A stretch of DNA of 23,037 nucleotides from Eubacterium sp. (GCA_023663915.1 JAMPGN010000042.1:1-23037); one strand, 5' to 3'. Positions 7,841 through 17,998 are shown, counted from the first letter of the stretch. Numbers and translations are program-made. Notes: generated from the letters alone by a model not told the origin.

Positions 7841-8764
7841 TCAGTCTTCCTCCCTTCCTATCGTCTTAAACTGGATGATCGACGCGATCAGGATAATAAA
7901 GAATAACGTATATGCAATCGCTGAAGCATAGCCGACCTGATGTGTCTCAAATCCAAATTTATACAGATACATAACAACTGTCTGCAGGCTTCCCGACGGT
8001 TCTCCGGCTGTTCCTGCTGCGGTACCATTCATCAAGAACGGCAGATCGAAAAGCTGTAATCCACCAATCAGGGAAGTGATAAATACATACAGCATAATCG
8101 GCCGGAGGAGCGGCAGCGTGATCTTGGCAAACACTTTCCATCTGCCCGCACCGTCGATTGCGGCTGCCTCAAAGTAATCTTTCGGAATACCCTGTACACC
8201 TGCCATCAGCATGATGAAAGAGTTGCCGAACCACATCCACGCGCCCAGGACCGATATCACATAGGGCGCCGTCGTCGTGGAACCCAGCCAGTTGACCTGC
8301 TCTTTTGTAATATGCAATGCTATTAAAATCTGATTAAAACTGCCATATTTCCAATCCAAAAGCGTTTTAAACAGGAACGCCACAGAAGTCGCTGCAATCA
8401 GGTTCGGCAAATAATAGATAGCCCTGAATACTGCAAGTCCGTGAATCTTATACTTAATATCGCTGAAGACGACCGTAAGCAAGAATGCAATTCCTAATTG
8501 AAGAACAATGTTTACGCCCCAGATCTTAAGGGTATTCCCCAGATCTCTCCAGAAGAATTTGTCTGTGAGCACTCGCTTATAATTGTCAAGCCCTGCCCAT
8601 GTCGGATCGCCATAGCCTTTATAATTCATAAAACTTAAATAGAATGTCCGCACTACCGGATAAACGCTGAACACCAGAAAAACAATGATAAAAGGTAACA
8701 CGAACAAATAGGCGATACGATTGATATCTCTTTTTTTCGTTTTCACTTCACTCGTTTTTGCCAT
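7841..8764 (-). CDS. ABC sugar transporter permease, MalF/CUT1 type
   Basis: This 307-residue permease has six transmembrane segments, starting at about residues 17-40 after a short basic N-terminus. Its EAA loop is at about 197-222 (core YFEAAAIDGAGRWKVF). ATG 8764 (MAKTSEV) was chosen because GGAGGGAAAT lies just ahead of it; the in-frame ATG at 8776 would place that site inside the coding sequence. A terminator-like hairpin lies directly upstream of the ribosome binding site. It forms the transmembrane pore together with the following MalG-type gene. Confidence 0.95.
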   Translation of the reverse strand: MAKTSEVKTKKRDINRIAYLFVLPFIIVFLVFSVYPVVRTFYLSFMNYKGYGDPTWAGLDNYKRVLTDKFFWRDLGNTLKIWGVNIVLQLGIAFLLTVVFSDIKYKIHGLAVFRAIYYLPNLIAATSVAFLFKTLLDWKYGSFNQILIALHITKEQVNWLGSTTTAPYVISVLGAWMWFGNSFIMLMAGVQGIPKDYFEAAAIDGAGRWKVFAKITLPLLRPIMLYVFITSLIGGLQLFDLPFLMNGTAAGTAGEPSGSLQTVVMYLYKFGFETHQVGYASAIAYTLFFIILIASIIQFKTIGREED

Positions 8765-8779
8765 ATTTCCCTCCATAAA

Positions 8780-8799
8780 AATCGAGCTAACGCTCGATT
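8780..8799 (-). terminator. Terminator-like hairpin just upstream of the permease ribosome binding site
   Basis: Minus-strand RNA forms AAUCGAGC-GUUA-GCUCGAUU, an 8-bp stem with a 4-base loop followed by three further U before AUGGAGGG. It looks like a small intrinsic terminator or a 5' stability hairpin. It may lower permease expression relative to the binding protein. Confidence 0.6.
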
Positions 8800-8823
8800 G
8801 CGAGATTATGAGTAATTCCTAAG

Positions 8824-8838
8824 AGATGCCCTGCATCT
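8824..8838 (-). repeat. Small hairpin between binding-protein and permease genes
   Basis: AGATGC and GCATCT make a 6-bp perfect stem around a 3-base loop. It is the second of three hairpins in this 184-base gap; alone it is weak evidence of function. Confidence 0.45.
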
Positions 8839-8913
8839 TAAGAAAACTCGTCACGAACTCGGAATTTGCGTAGAAATTTCCTATAGAATAACAAGTCATT
8901 GTTTCACAGCGAC

Positions 8914-8934
8914 GGGGCAGTCATGAACTGCCCC
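8914..8934 (-). terminator. GC-rich hairpin after the binding-protein gene
   Basis: GGGGCAGT and ACTGCCCC form a perfect 8-bp stem with a 5-base loop, 14 bases past the stop of the binding-protein gene. No U run follows, so an RNA-stabilising 3' hairpin, as between malE and malF, is more likely than full termination. The rest of the gap (8777-8948) has no open frame of note. Confidence 0.65.
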
Positions 8935-8948
8935 TCCGCCACAACACA

Positions 8949-10382
8949 TTATCGATTCACTGTGATTTCCGGATAGGTAGATTCCACGACGTCATAGAAC
9001 TCTTCAAGCGCTTCTTCCTTTGTCTTCTCACCTGTCTTGATTGCAGTTGTCGCGCTTCCCCACGCATCATTTATCACCTTATCATATCTGGTTACTTTGG
9101 AGTAATCGATTCCCTGTGCCTGCTCCAGCCAGAATTTGTATAACTGTTGCCCGCCATAAATCTCATTTGTATCTTCCGCATGTGCTTCCAGTACCGGAAT
9201 CAGAGATACGGTATCGCCTTCTGAAACTTCAATCCACCAGTTTGAGGTATCCTCATCCAAAGTACAGAACTTTAAGAAATCCCATGCCAGATCTTTTCTC
9301 TCGGACTGAGAAGAGATACCGATAAAGGTGCCGCCGCCAAATCCGTAAGCCGGTCCTGCACATACGCCCCACTTACCGGAAGTTTCCTGCACGTTATCTC
9401 TCATGGTAAGTACGCCCCAGGAAGGAAGACCGAATGCAAATACTTCTGTGGTATCCATACCTTCTGTTGCCTCTGCGAACTGCTCTGCATCCCATACGTT
9501 TACGGAATCATCTGCATAGTTCTGGATATCTGCGGAAAGGATCGGCACTTCGCCTGCCATTGCCTGATACCAAGGCGTGGACCACTGGTTTGCATAGGCG
9601 GTCAGATCATCTTGGTATAAGGAAATACAAAGCTCCTGATAATCATATCTGCCCTGGTCTACATTCAGGACATCGTCAATCACCCATGCCGAATCACCTG
9701 AAAAATAACTAATCTCTGCATCGGAAGCAAAAATACGATAGCCTGCACCTTTCAATGTCTTTGCCGTATCCAGAATGGTCGGATAATCTACAAATAACTT
9801 GCCAATCTCATCCGGGTCGTCTGTACCGAATACTTCCTGTGCAATGTCTCTTCGATAGTAAATTCCTGCCGGGGTGATCTGGTAAGAGATGGTTCTCTGA
9901 ATACCCTCTGCATCCTGACCGACTTCCCACACATAATCTACGATCTGATCTGCATAATCCTGTGCATTGTATGGCGCTTGATTCAAATCTTCAAAATAAC
10001 CTGCATCGTAGAAATCTTCCAGCATCTGTGGCTCACCTACAATAATATCCGGCTCCTTCTGTCCGCCATTCAATGCCGTCTGTACTTTCGTTACATAGTT
10101 GGCAGGCTCAATCACTACTGTCTCAATCGCAACATCGGGATTCTGCTCCATATAATGATCTGCAAACTGTTCCAAGTCCGCTGCAAGCGTCCAGACTACC
10201 AATCTCTCGCCGCCTGCTGCCGTATCACCCGATGCGCCTTCCTCTCCTGCTGCTTCCGAAGAAGCGCTGCCGCTATCACTGTCTGCACTGCTGCCTGTGC
10301 TGCCGGAACCTCCGCCACATGCCGTCAAACCAAATACCATGGTTCCGGCAAGCATAACTGCCATAAGTTTTCTCAGTTTCAT
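8949..10382 (-). CDS. ABC transporter sugar-binding lipoprotein, CUT1 type
   Basis: This 477-residue protein has signal peptide MKLRKLMAVMLAGTMVFGL and lipobox LTAC, followed by a Gly/Ser/Glu-rich linker of about 40 residues that lifts the binding domain off the membrane. The remainder is a family 1 extracellular binding protein (ERLVVWTLAADLEQFADHY at the start, Trp-rich cleft towards the C-terminus). ATG 10382 follows AAGGAGG by 8 bases; the in-frame ATG at 10403 would translate through that site. It captures the oligosaccharide for the two downstream permeases. It is set apart from GH30 by 125 bases and from the permease by 184 bases with hairpins, consistent with extra expression of the binding protein. 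Confidence 0.95.
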   Translation of the reverse strand: MKLRKLMAVMLAGTMVFGLTACGGGSGSTGSSADSDSGSASSEAAGEEGASGDTAAGGERLVVWTLAADLEQFADHYMEQNPDVAIETVVIEPANYVTKVQTALNGGQKEPDIIVGEPQMLEDFYDAGYFEDLNQAPYNAQDYADQIVDYVWEVGQDAEGIQRTISYQITPAGIYYRRDIAQEVFGTDDPDEIGKLFVDYPTILDTAKTLKGAGYRIFASDAEISYFSGDSAWVIDDVLNVDQGRYDYQELCISLYQDDLTAYANQWSTPWYQAMAGEVPILSADIQNYADDSVNVWDAEQFAEATEGMDTTEVFAFGLPSWGVLTMRDNVQETSGKWGVCAGPAYGFGGGTFIGISSQSERKDLAWDFLKFCTLDEDTSNWWIEVSEGDTVSLIPVLEAHAEDTNEIYGGQQLYKFWLEQAQGIDYSKVTRYDKVINDAWGSATTAIKTGEKTKEEALEEFYDVVESTYPEITVNR

Positions 10383-10448
10383 AAAATGATCCTCCTTTTT
10401 CATTTCAACTTATTCTTAACAAGTTCTTTGTTGTTCGTTGATGATTTG

Positions 10449-10477
10449 ATTATAGATATTTATTCATTTGGTTATAA
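10449..10477 (-). promoter_or_regulatory. Possible weak internal promoter for the binding-protein gene
   Basis: A perfect TATAAT (10454-10449) follows TTATAA (10477-10472) at a 17-base spacing. The -35 is poor, so this may be a secondary promoter or chance in an A/T-rich gap. The 125-base gap holds nothing else I can name. Confidence 0.3.
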
Positions 10478-10507
10478 TGTCTCAAATTTTACAAAGGTAT
10501 CATTTTT

Positions 10508-11839
10508 TTAGTAGCAGATTGTACGTATGGAATGCGGAGATAACACCGTTTCGATTCCGCATCCTGCCTCTCTTGCCGTCACCGGAATCTCTTTTTCTGT
10601 CTTATTTAACAAAACGAGCACCCTCTCCCCGTCGGGATTTAAGAATGCAGCCGCCTCCACCGCATCACTGTAGCGTGTTGTGCCGATCCGCACTGCCCCC
10701 GGTTTGATATAGCGGCTGAAATGCCCGATATAGTAGTAAGACAAACGTTTTTCATAGGTATTGTTCTTTGTATCGCACATGATCGGAGTGGCACAGAAAT
10801 TACCGACGTGATTCGGTCCGCCCTTCGTATCCAGAAACAGATTCCAGTCCAAAGAAGCGCTGATGCCTGCATTCAGATTTCCTAAAATATCGTGCGCATA
10901 CATTTCCGCTTTCTGCACTTCGCCCGAATCTGCAAAACGAGAATACTCGACACACCCTTCCGTGAAGAACACCTCTTGATCCGGATACTGTTTCTTGATC
11001 AGTTCAACCGCCTCAAAATGATCTCCGGTATACCAGTGCACAGCCACACCGCTGACATACTTTCTCGTCCTCTCATCCGCAACCGTCTCCTTGAAACGCT
11101 GGTATGCTTCTTCCTTATTATGATCCCACACAAAAATGCCGATATCGGAAAGTCCTGCCTTCTCCAGCGCCGGTCCTAAATACTCCCGTACAAAGAAGGA
11201 TTCTTCCGAAGAAGTATAAATACAGGAATCCCATGCCTGCACCGCCATAGGTTCATTCTGCACCGTCAAAAAGCCAATAGATATCCCTTCGGCACGGTAC
11301 GCCTCTATAAACTTCACAAAGTACTTGGCCCATGCCGCATAATATTCCTCTTTCAGTTTTCCGCCATGGTTCATCTCACCGTTTGTTTTCATGAATGCGG
11401 GCGGCGACCACGGGGACATCAGAAAACTCATATTGCCGTCATATTCCGCCTGTGCATCCCGTATCATTGGAATGATCTCGGTGCAGTCGTGAGCGATGGA
11501 AAACGTTTTTAATTCCCGATCCCCCTCTTCCACATACGCATAATTACCCAGGGCAAAATCACAGCTATTCATAGGTATTCTTCCGAAGTTATACCGAAGC
11601 CCGTCTTCCCCGAAATATGCCGTGATCAATTCTTTTCTTTTGCTCTCATCCATTCCCGCATAATTGTGCGCGGAACTTTCCGTAAACGCGCCGCCGAACC
11701 CGCGTATTGTCTGGTAGGTAACATCGGGATACACATTGACGACATGCATACAATCCTCTACCGCTTTCGCCTCATGCACTGTCTCCTCCCAGAACTTCCC
11801 TGCATCATAATCTGTAACAATCTCTCTGATTTTCTCCAT
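10508..11839 (-). CDS. Glycoside hydrolase family 30, cytosolic beta-glycosidase
   Basis: This 443-residue retaining hydrolase has no signal peptide, so it acts in the cytoplasm. The GH30 signature is clear: TIRGFGGAFTES (44-55), MSPWSPPAFMKTNG (141-154), acid/base Glu196 in VQNEP and nucleophile Glu294 in FFTEG. A short beta-rich C-terminal part (about 380-443) is usual for the family. Members cleave glucosylceramide, beta-1,6-glucan, beta-glucosides or xylosides. The neighbouring phosphorylases and importer argue for a beta-gluco-oligosaccharide rather than a glycolipid, for example removal of beta-1,6 glucose. It begins 41 bases after the larger phosphorylase gene; the ribosome binding site (AAAGG) is rather far from the ATG. 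Confidence 0.93.
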   Translation of the reverse strand: MEKIREIVTDYDAGKFWEETVHEAKAVEDCMHVVNVYPDVTYQTIRGFGGAFTESSAHNYAGMDESKRKELITAYFGEDGLRYNFGRIPMNSCDFALGNYAYVEEGDRELKTFSIAHDCTEIIPMIRDAQAEYDGNMSFLMSPWSPPAFMKTNGEMNHGGKLKEEYYAAWAKYFVKFIEAYRAEGISIGFLTVQNEPMAVQAWDSCIYTSSEESFFVREYLGPALEKAGLSDIGIFVWDHNKEEAYQRFKETVADERTRKYVSGVAVHWYTGDHFEAVELIKKQYPDQEVFFTEGCVEYSRFADSGEVQKAEMYAHDILGNLNAGISASLDWNLFLDTKGGPNHVGNFCATPIMCDTKNNTYEKRLSYYYIGHFSRYIKPGAVRIGTTRYSDAVEAAAFLNPDGERVLVLLNKTEKEIPVTAREAGCGIETVLSPHSIRTICY

Positions 11840-11880
11840 CTCAATCTCTCATACCTTTCTTGAATCTGCCTGTCTTTTCC

Positions 11881-14800
11881 CTAACTGAGCCGGATTTCAA
11901 TCCTTTCCACCCGTCTTGCCCGGATGTCCTCTGCAAGTTTTCCACTGATATACCCCGCATTCACATCGACTTCGCTCCTGTTTTTATAGAGAAAATGCAT
12001 GCTCTCAACAACATACTCTCCCGGTATATGATCTTTCTTTTCCTTCATACGGTACTCCACGGCAATTTCGCCTAAGAGAACCGCCTCAACCGTCTTCTCC
12101 TCCGGTATCAGATATTCCGGAATCGCTGGACTTGGTGCAAAAGTAAGCTCGCCGTTTCGCAGGGTAAACACATTCCTTCCAAACATCATCAGCTTCCACA
12201 TGCTGATAAACTCAATCGTAGAACCGGACAGCCTTGCCACGAATCCCTTGCCGTGAATCTTCTCATTCGGATTCCTGCTGCTTACAATAAAAGAAGAATT
12301 TTCGTAGATACTCCTCCCGTAAACTTCCGGGGTAAGAAACGGAACAGCCGCCTTGTGAAAGTCGTCAAAAAATTCCTCGTACATGCCGCTCCGCAGTAAT
12401 TCCAAAAGATACTTATACTCCATGTGAAGCCAGATGGATTCATTTTCCAGCCAGCCCGGTGTAAAGGCACGCGCCCTGCCAAGTTCATACGACGCGTTTT
12501 CCAAGGAAGCATTCACCTTATACATAGAAAGTTTCTTATCATACAGCTCCCCGTTCTTCACACTCTCATATAATTTCTTCTTCGTCTCTTTGGGCAGATC
12601 CAGCTTCAGATACCGGACCGGTCCCTCCAGAAATGCCGGAATGCGCTTTACCTCAAATCGAAGCGGATGGATGCCATCCTCTTTCTTTTCATACTCCGGC
12701 ACCTCATAGGAAAAATAGGTCGGACAGATGCCGTCGCCGTAAGCGCATGCCTTCTTGATTCCATGTCCTACGACTGCCTTCCATTCTTTCAGGACCGCCG
12801 CCAGTTCCTTACTTTGATAACTTTTCTTTTTGCCGGAAATCCCTTCAAAGGTTCTGTCCCTATATAATTCTTTTACATCATTCACACGGTTCCAGAATGA
12901 CAATACCTCCCCGTCGCCCGCAAGATGATCTTGCTCCAACCGTACAACCAACTGCAGTTCATCGATAAAATTGCCAAGTTCTTCCGTAAGCGCTACTTCT
13001 TCCGAATATTTTTCCAGAACCGAAATAACATAATCGAACATTCTCGCCAGCTCGTAGGTCTCCGCCATAGAGGAACCGAAAAGCCCTGGCAGTCCGTTCA
13101 GTGCGTCATACCATCCCGGTTTGCCCCCTTCCATCTCAACTCCCATGCCGTAAGCGTCCAGGGCCGCGAATTTTGTCGCACACAACAAGAGCAGCTTTTC
13201 CATCAAAGTTACATATACCACTTCACCCTTGCCAAACTGCGCCCGCACAAGTTTCTCTTCCGTATCCCGCCTGCTCTCCTCATCGAGCGCGTGGTACTGG
13301 CGGAGTCCGTTTACGGTTTCCTCGTAGCGTTTTGTGCGGTGATTGATGTTGATCTGTGAAAGGAAATAGGTATACTCCTCCTCGTAGAGCATATCTCGTT
13401 CTTTCTCAGGGTTAATTTCCAGATAATCCTCGATCAGATCGAGATTATAAGTCCAATGGTCGCTCCAATATCCCTCACCAAATTTGCCGTTCACCATACT
13501 GTCTGCGAAATCAATGATCTGATAGAAAAGAGATTCTTTCCATTCACCCAGCACATCGTCCAGCTTCGCCCACAATGCACCCGGCGTAAACGGAACGTCC
13601 ACAAATTCCATGAGCTTTTCTGCCGCCTCTTCTTCCATCTCTCCAAACAACGCTCTTGCCTTCTCTTTATCCAGCCTGTAAGTGAGTTTCTCCACCCCCA
13701 GCGGATTATAGCCGTCCAACTGTATCAAACTGTAAAATTCCTTGATATTTTCCCTGCCTACAAACGGCGCAAAGAATGTGTCGCAGCGACGGTTCTGGTT
13801 CACGTCACGAAAATTGCCGTTGCCCTGTGAAAAAAATTCCGGCAGCATGGAGAAATAATTGTAATCCCGTTCCAGATCACCATGTTTTCTCGAATACACA
13901 TAATACAACTTATTGTTGCCAAGCGGAATCGGATAGCCGCCACGGAGTATGTTGTCCATATAAGTATACTGGCAGTAAATGTCGAAACTTTCCGAAGCCG
14001 TCTTCGTCGCAATCCCGTGACAGAGTTCGTCCACAAGGCTCTCCGCCTCCTCCCGCTTCTCCTCAAAATATGCGCTGTCTTTCCTTTCCTCCATAAACCG
14101 CGCTAAGACTGCTTTCTTTTCAACCTGCCCGATCATTTCATAGAGAACGAGCGATTCACCGGATGCCAAAGTTCTCTGTACACCATAAAAACTGCACGGC
14201 AGAATATTCGTAGTAATCTGTTTCTGCTCATATACGCCGGAAATTCCGTCATTAGCAAAACGGACCGCCGTCTGCAGGGAACAGTCATATGCAAAAACGG
14301 CTTCCGGGTCAACAACCGGCCTTAATAACGTGCCATCCTCAAGACATCCAAAAGAGAAATGACCGGCTTCGATCGCACGCACAGCCGCAGTGTCATCCAG
14401 GCTTGCCCGCACGCGGAAAAACGGTACGTTTCCTTCAATATCCTCCACTTGCATCCATGCCTTCGCTGTCTGGGTCATATTTTTCATGCTGTCGGTATCC
14501 ACGCCATAAGGAATCAAGGCAGGCATACCGTCCAGGACTTCCAGCGAAATGTCTTTATCGTCTTCGTTTGTCACCGTCACCTTTCTGACAAGTGCGCCCA
14601 CCTTTTCACCCGGAAGGGTAAAATAATCTACTTTTGTAGACAGTTTTTCGTTCTCGTTTTTCTCAAAAAGCGACAAACTGTTCATGCCAATTTCCATTTC
14701 TTGTCCAAATTGTTCGTCCGAAAAACATTCCAGATATCTACCGTCTTTTCGCAGAAATGTGCGAAAACCGGTTCTTTTTACATTCTGATATGCCACATGC

Positions 14801-14988
14801 GCCGGGTAAAACTCCATGATCGCGCAGTCCTTGTTATCCACGCCAAAACTGACAACGCCCTGCCCTCGATTTACATAATAGCACCAGATCGGAATCCCAT
14901 GGATACCCGCAATGCCCGGCAGGAAACTTGCAAATACAGATTTTCTTCCGTAGTCTTCCATAATATATTTTTGCTGATCTCGTTTCAT
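11881..14988 (-). CDS. Large clan GH-Q beta-glucan phosphorylase-like protein (GH94/GH149/GH161 type)
   Basis: This 1035-residue cytosolic protein has an N-terminal beta-sandwich region (about 1-300), a linker helix region and an (alpha/alpha)6 barrel. [11 protein letters not shown] at 389-399 matches the Arg-Asp/Gln substrate motif of inverting glycan phosphorylases, and [17 protein letters not shown] at 504-520 is in the position of the catalytic Asp. It lacks the usual DWND of disaccharide-type GH94 enzymes, and is longer than them (about 800-900). This points to an oligosaccharide phosphorylase, such as a 1,3-beta- (GH161/GH149) or 1,2-beta-oligoglucan enzyme. I cannot separate these by eye. 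The reaction would release alpha-glucose 1-phosphate from the non-reducing end. It starts 13 bases after the other phosphorylase with an AAGGAGG site. Confidence 0.85.
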   Translation of the reverse strand: MKRDQQKYIMEDYGRKSVFASFLPGIAGIHGIPIWCYYVNRGQGVVSFGVDNKDCAIMEFYPAHVAYQNVKRTGFRTFLRKDGRYLECFSDEQFGQEMEIGMNSLSLFEKNENEKLSTKVDYFTLPGEKVGALVRKVTVTNEDDKDISLEVLDGMPALIPYGVDTDSMKNMTQTAKAWMQVEDIEGNVPFFRVRASLDDTAAVRAIEAGHFSFGCLEDGTLLRPVVDPEAVFAYDCSLQTAVRFANDGISGVYEQKQITTNILPCSFYGVQRTLASGESLVLYEMIGQVEKKAVLARFMEERKDSAYFEEKREEAESLVDELCHGIATKTASESFDIYCQYTYMDNILRGGYPIPLGNNKLYYVYSRKHGDLERDYNYFSMLPEFFSQGNGNFRDVNQNRRCDTFFAPFVGRENIKEFYSLIQLDGYNPLGVEKLTYRLDKEKARALFGEMEEEAAEKLMEFVDVPFTPGALWAKLDDVLGEWKESLFYQIIDFADSMVNGKFGEGYWSDHWTYNLDLIEDYLEINPEKERDMLYEEEYTYFLSQININHRTKRYEETVNGLRQYHALDEESRRDTEEKLVRAQFGKGEVVYVTLMEKLLLLCATKFAALDAYGMGVEMEGGKPGWYDALNGLPGLFGSSMAETYELARMFDYVISVLEKYSEEVALTEELGNFIDELQLVVRLEQDHLAGDGEVLSFWNRVNDVKELYRDRTFEGISGKKKSYQSKELAAVLKEWKAVVGHGIKKACAYGDGICPTYFSYEVPEYEKKEDGIHPLRFEVKRIPAFLEGPVRYLKLDLPKETKKKLYESVKNGELYDKKLSMYKVNASLENASYELGRARAFTPGWLENESIWLHMEYKYLLELLRSGMYEEFFDDFHKAAVPFLTPEVYGRSIYENSSFIVSSRNPNEKIHGKGFVARLSGSTIEFISMWKLMMFGRNVFTLRNGELTFAPSPAIPEYLIPEEKTVEAVLLGEIAVEYRMKEKKDHIPGEYVVESMHFLYKNRSEVDVNAGYISGKLAEDIRARRVERIEIRLS

Positions 14989-15001
14989 AGCGACCTCCTT
15001 C

Positions 15002-17728
15002 TCATGCCTGTAGCAGAACTTCTATTCTATGCATTTCTTTGGACAATTTCTCGATCTTATTTCTCTCCAAAACAGCCTCGACCGATCTTCTTCCATCCTC
15101 ATCACGTTTTTCTTGAAGCGATAGCGCCATGCCTTCCATAACTGCCGATTTGATATGATAATCTCCGTATTCTAATTTCTGGGGATTTTCGATTACAATG
15201 CGAAATCTCCTGTCTGCGAAAGGCAGTTCCACTTCAGCTTTTCCTGTTTCGTCAAACTGTGTCCTCATCAATGCCGGATGAATCACCAGATCTCCCGCTT
15301 TGCCCTTGACGCCGAATACTTCTGTCACTAATGTCAACATATACCAGCTTGCCGCTCCGGTCAGATAATGGTACATTCCCCGCCCTTTGGCGTTAAAGTA
15401 TTCGGGAATGCCGGGATAGATTCTGCTTGTCTCAAACGCCATCGCCGTGTCCGCCAAAGTCTGTAACGCCTTGTAGCCCTCCTTCGCAAAGCCCCTCTTA
15501 TACAATGCGTTCGCATACATGACCGCCATGTGGGAAAATACCGCGCCGTTCTCCTTTTCACCGTAAGCGAATCCGAACATTCTTCCCAAGTCTGTTTTTA
15601 ACTCATGGAAATCGGTGTTCAAGCGATAACCGCCAATCTGCCTGTCATATAAGTATTTATCCGCGCTCTTAACAATACCGTTAATCTGCTCTCTGGATGC
15701 CGTACCGCCCATAACCGCAAAGACCTGTCCGGTCAGCATCATTCGCACACCCTTTTCGTTCTCTCCCTCTACCTGTCTGCCATGGTTGTCATAATATCCA
15801 TTGAACCAACCGTCGCCGTCCTTGTCCGTTACCCATTCGGTCCGTCTGATATGCTCCATCATCCAGTCCGCTTTCTCCTGTAAATTTCTGACAAGACTGT
15901 CAATTTCTAGCGTAGCAGATTTACCGCTTACCGTATGGCGGCAGCATTTCGTATATTCTGAAAGCACGCGGTTCTTTTCATCCGGATCGTCATACACTGC
16001 TTTATCCGTATAGATAAGCAGTACCAGTTCCTCTGCAACATGTACTTCCTTTGTCCCTGTCTTATCCTCATAAAGCGTTAAATACTCCGCCAATTCCCGC
16101 AGATTGCCTGCGTAAGCGTTTGTAAACGCGACACTTTCCCCGCGCTCTGGTGCCATATCCAGCGCATCATTCCAGTCCGCTCCCCGCAGTCTGCAATGAT
16201 TGTGTCCGCCGACTTCATAAAACGCACATAAATTCTGTAGCAACAGATGTTCCAGGACCGTCCCATAATAGACGATTCCGTCTGCATCTTTCTGTAGGTT
16301 TCCGTATTCATCGTCCCACCGTTCGTCTATTGCCGTCCCACGCTCCACCTGTTTGTCCTTGAAATAAGGCGCTTTTTTCTCAAGAAGCTCCACATCTCCA
16401 GTCTGATCCATATACAGCTTCGTAGTCATGAACGGCCAGACGCCATGATCCATCCACACACGCGTAATGTTGTTTCTATCTGCAATAAACTCCCCTTGTT
16501 TCATGCCGATAATCGTAGCGTTTGTTCCGTCCATTCTTACTCCGCTGAAATGATCAAGAAGCATCTGACGCACGCCATCGGGATTCATCAAAAGCAGCGC
16601 CAGACAATCCTGCCACAGATCGCGCCATCCCCGTCCTCCCTTGCCGTAATCATGATGCGGTAAAAAAGAGCATCCGTATATCCTTCGCAAAATAGGCTGA
16701 AAACTCACCCAGCGCATAAAGTGATCGAAATCCTCACTGCCTGTCTGATAACGGATATTGACCCTTTCCTGCCAATATGCCTTTGTCTGTGCAAGCGCTT
16801 CTTTCGTCTTCTCCGCCGTCCGGTACGCATTTACCATTTCCGTTATTTGATCCGGATTCTCGGTCGCTCCTATCAGTATCGTAAACGAGGCATGTTCTCC
16901 CGGTGCCAGTATGGTCTTTGCAAATTTCAGACCGCCCATCGCCTCTTTCCCTTCTAGGCATGTACCAGACGGTATACCCGGAGTGTCTTCTATGACAGCC
17001 CTTGGTGCAGTATAGCTGCCTCCTTCACCGATATAATCCTCTACGACCGGGTAAAATTCTACGGGTATTTCTCCGTCGCCTGTTACCCCACAAACAAAGT
17101 AACAGACCTTGTTGCTCTGATGTCCCCGCTCGTCAAAAGAAAGCGTCGGCGTGACCATCACACCATCTTCCCGCATCCGGATACGGTGCAGCAGGGAAGT
17201 CACGTGCCTGTGATCCCGTATATTGTCCGCACTTCTTCCATAAATGGGGATTGCCGCTGTCGGTACAAATTCCACCCGCTCTTTACCGCAGTTTGTCAGT
17301 TCCACATATAGGATCTCTATGTCGTGCTCTACCGGTACGAAAGAAGTCACCTTTGCTTCCAACGGATATTTGGCGCAAGTACGCGTAACACTCTGCCACA
17401 TCAGCCCCGCCGTCATTTTGCTTTCGTCCTGACTCGCCGTAAATTTCGCCTGCTCCGCCTCCGCCGATGAACCCGTCGCCGACCAATTTCCACCGCCTTC
17501 TATATGACACCAGAAATTTCTGGTAGAACGATTATTGTGTAAGTTCTCCACACTGACCGGCTCCATTAGAAACTCGTTCTGATTTCGCTTGCTGTCACCG
17601 CCAAAATTAGGCGTCAGTACGCTTTTGATTCCTTTTTCACCTGCCACCGGAAAATACTGATAACTGTAATTCTCCGGCATATCCAGTTCAAAAGTCCCCT
17701 CTTTGTCCAAAAAATGATACCCTTTCAT
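15002..17728 (-). CDS. GH94 glycoside phosphorylase (laminaribiose/cellobiose phosphorylase-like)
   Basis: This 908-residue cytosolic enzyme is the first gene of the glycan operon. Its GH94 hallmarks are GWRDLWQD (367-374) and GADWNDALD (516-524), the latter carrying the catalytic general-acid Asp. The N-terminal beta-sandwich begins [19 protein letters not shown] and differs from the typical cellobiose phosphorylase opening (a WINYLG-like motif), so cellobiose is not assured. From memory of the family it looks closer to laminaribiose phosphorylase-type members; this is unverified. It would convert a glucose disaccharide plus phosphate into alpha-glucose 1-phosphate and glucose. AAGGAG lies 9 bases before ATG 17728. 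A second phosphorylase follows directly, suggesting split work on long and short oligosaccharides. Confidence 0.92.
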   Translation of the reverse strand: MKGYHFLDKEGTFELDMPENYSYQYFPVAGEKGIKSVLTPNFGGDSKRNQNEFLMEPVSVENLHNNRSTRNFWCHIEGGGNWSATGSSAEAEQAKFTASQDESKMTAGLMWQSVTRTCAKYPLEAKVTSFVPVEHDIEILYVELTNCGKERVEFVPTAAIPIYGRSADNIRDHRHVTSLLHRIRMREDGVMVTPTLSFDERGHQSNKVCYFVCGVTGDGEIPVEFYPVVEDYIGEGGSYTAPRAVIEDTPGIPSGTCLEGKEAMGGLKFAKTILAPGEHASFTILIGATENPDQITEMVNAYRTAEKTKEALAQTKAYWQERVNIRYQTGSEDFDHFMRWVSFQPILRRIYGCSFLPHHDYGKGGRGWRDLWQDCLALLLMNPDGVRQMLLDHFSGVRMDGTNATIIGMKQGEFIADRNNITRVWMDHGVWPFMTTKLYMDQTGDVELLEKKAPYFKDKQVERGTAIDERWDDEYGNLQKDADGIVYYGTVLEHLLLQNLCAFYEVGGHNHCRLRGADWNDALDMAPERGESVAFTNAYAGNLRELAEYLTLYEDKTGTKEVHVAEELVLLIYTDKAVYDDPDEKNRVLSEYTKCCRHTVSGKSATLEIDSLVRNLQEKADWMMEHIRRTEWVTDKDGDGWFNGYYDNHGRQVEGENEKGVRMMLTGQVFAVMGGTASREQINGIVKSADKYLYDRQIGGYRLNTDFHELKTDLGRMFGFAYGEKENGAVFSHMAVMYANALYKRGFAKEGYKALQTLADTAMAFETSRIYPGIPEYFNAKGRGMYHYLTGAASWYMLTLVTEVFGVKGKAGDLVIHPALMRTQFDETGKAEVELPFADRRFRIVIENPQKLEYGDYHIKSAVMEGMALSLQEKRDEDGRRSVEAVLERNKIEKLSKEMHRIEVLLQA

Positions 17729-17900
17729 CTATCTAATCTCCTTCTCTGCTTGATTTCTTTTTGCGTAATTTTTCTCTTTTCTCCATTCGCTCCTAATGCA
17801 AATATTTTCTTAAATTTTAGTAAAACGCAAGGAATGATTTAAGGTGTCATTTGTTAGTTTGGTATCTTTTTTTTAGTTTTCCGAGTTATAAACTGTAAAA
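17729..17900. other. Upstream region of the glycan operon, no clear promoter
   Basis: On the minus strand I see the ribosome binding site of the GH94 gene but no convincing -35/-10 pair. TTAAAT-N17-TAAAAT (around 17841-17813) is the nearest and is weak. A run of eight T at 17870-17877 is present. Absence of a consensus promoter would fit an operon needing the AraC-type activator. Confidence 0.4.
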
Positions 17901-17932
17901 GATTGCTGAAAGCTTTCAGAAAGTCCGCAATC
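17901..17932. promoter_or_regulatory. Nested palindromes upstream of the methyltransferase promoter, possible operator
   Basis: A perfect 12-base palindrome TGAAAGCTTTCA (17907-17918) lies inside flanking arms GATTGC (17901-17906) and GCAATC (17927-17932). It ends 5 bases before the methyltransferase -35. It could bind the methyltransferase's own helix-turn-helix or a regulator of the divergent glycan operon. The palindrome resembles a catabolite-repression cre box lacking its central CG, so it is not a proper cre site. Confidence 0.55.
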
Positions 17933-17937
17933 TCTTC

Positions 17938-17966
17938 TTGATCTTATGCACGATACCGTGTATAAT
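17938..17966 (+). promoter_or_regulatory. Promoter of the restriction-modification cassette
   Basis: TTGATC (17938-17943) and TATAAT (17961-17966) are spaced by 17 bases, about 25 bases ahead of the AAAGGAG site at 17983-17989 that serves ATG 17999. Confidence 0.85.
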
Positions 17967-17998
17967 GATAACAGATATGAAAAAAGGAGCGTAAAACC

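Noticed and set aside
9978..10511. Open frame of 177 codons on the plus strand across the binding-protein start
   Set aside because: It is antisense to the lipoprotein signal region and runs into the next intergenic gap, with Cys/Ala-rich sequence typical of a reversed Gly/Ser linker.
14359..15141. Open frame of 260 codons on the plus strand, opposite the phosphorylase genes
   Set aside because: It is antisense to two strongly supported phosphorylase genes, has low-complexity His/Phe/Arg-rich composition and no domain or ribosome binding site.
17907..17918. Catabolite-repression (cre) box
   Set aside because: TGAAAGCTTTCA lacks the central CG of the 14-base cre consensus, so it is listed only as a palindrome.
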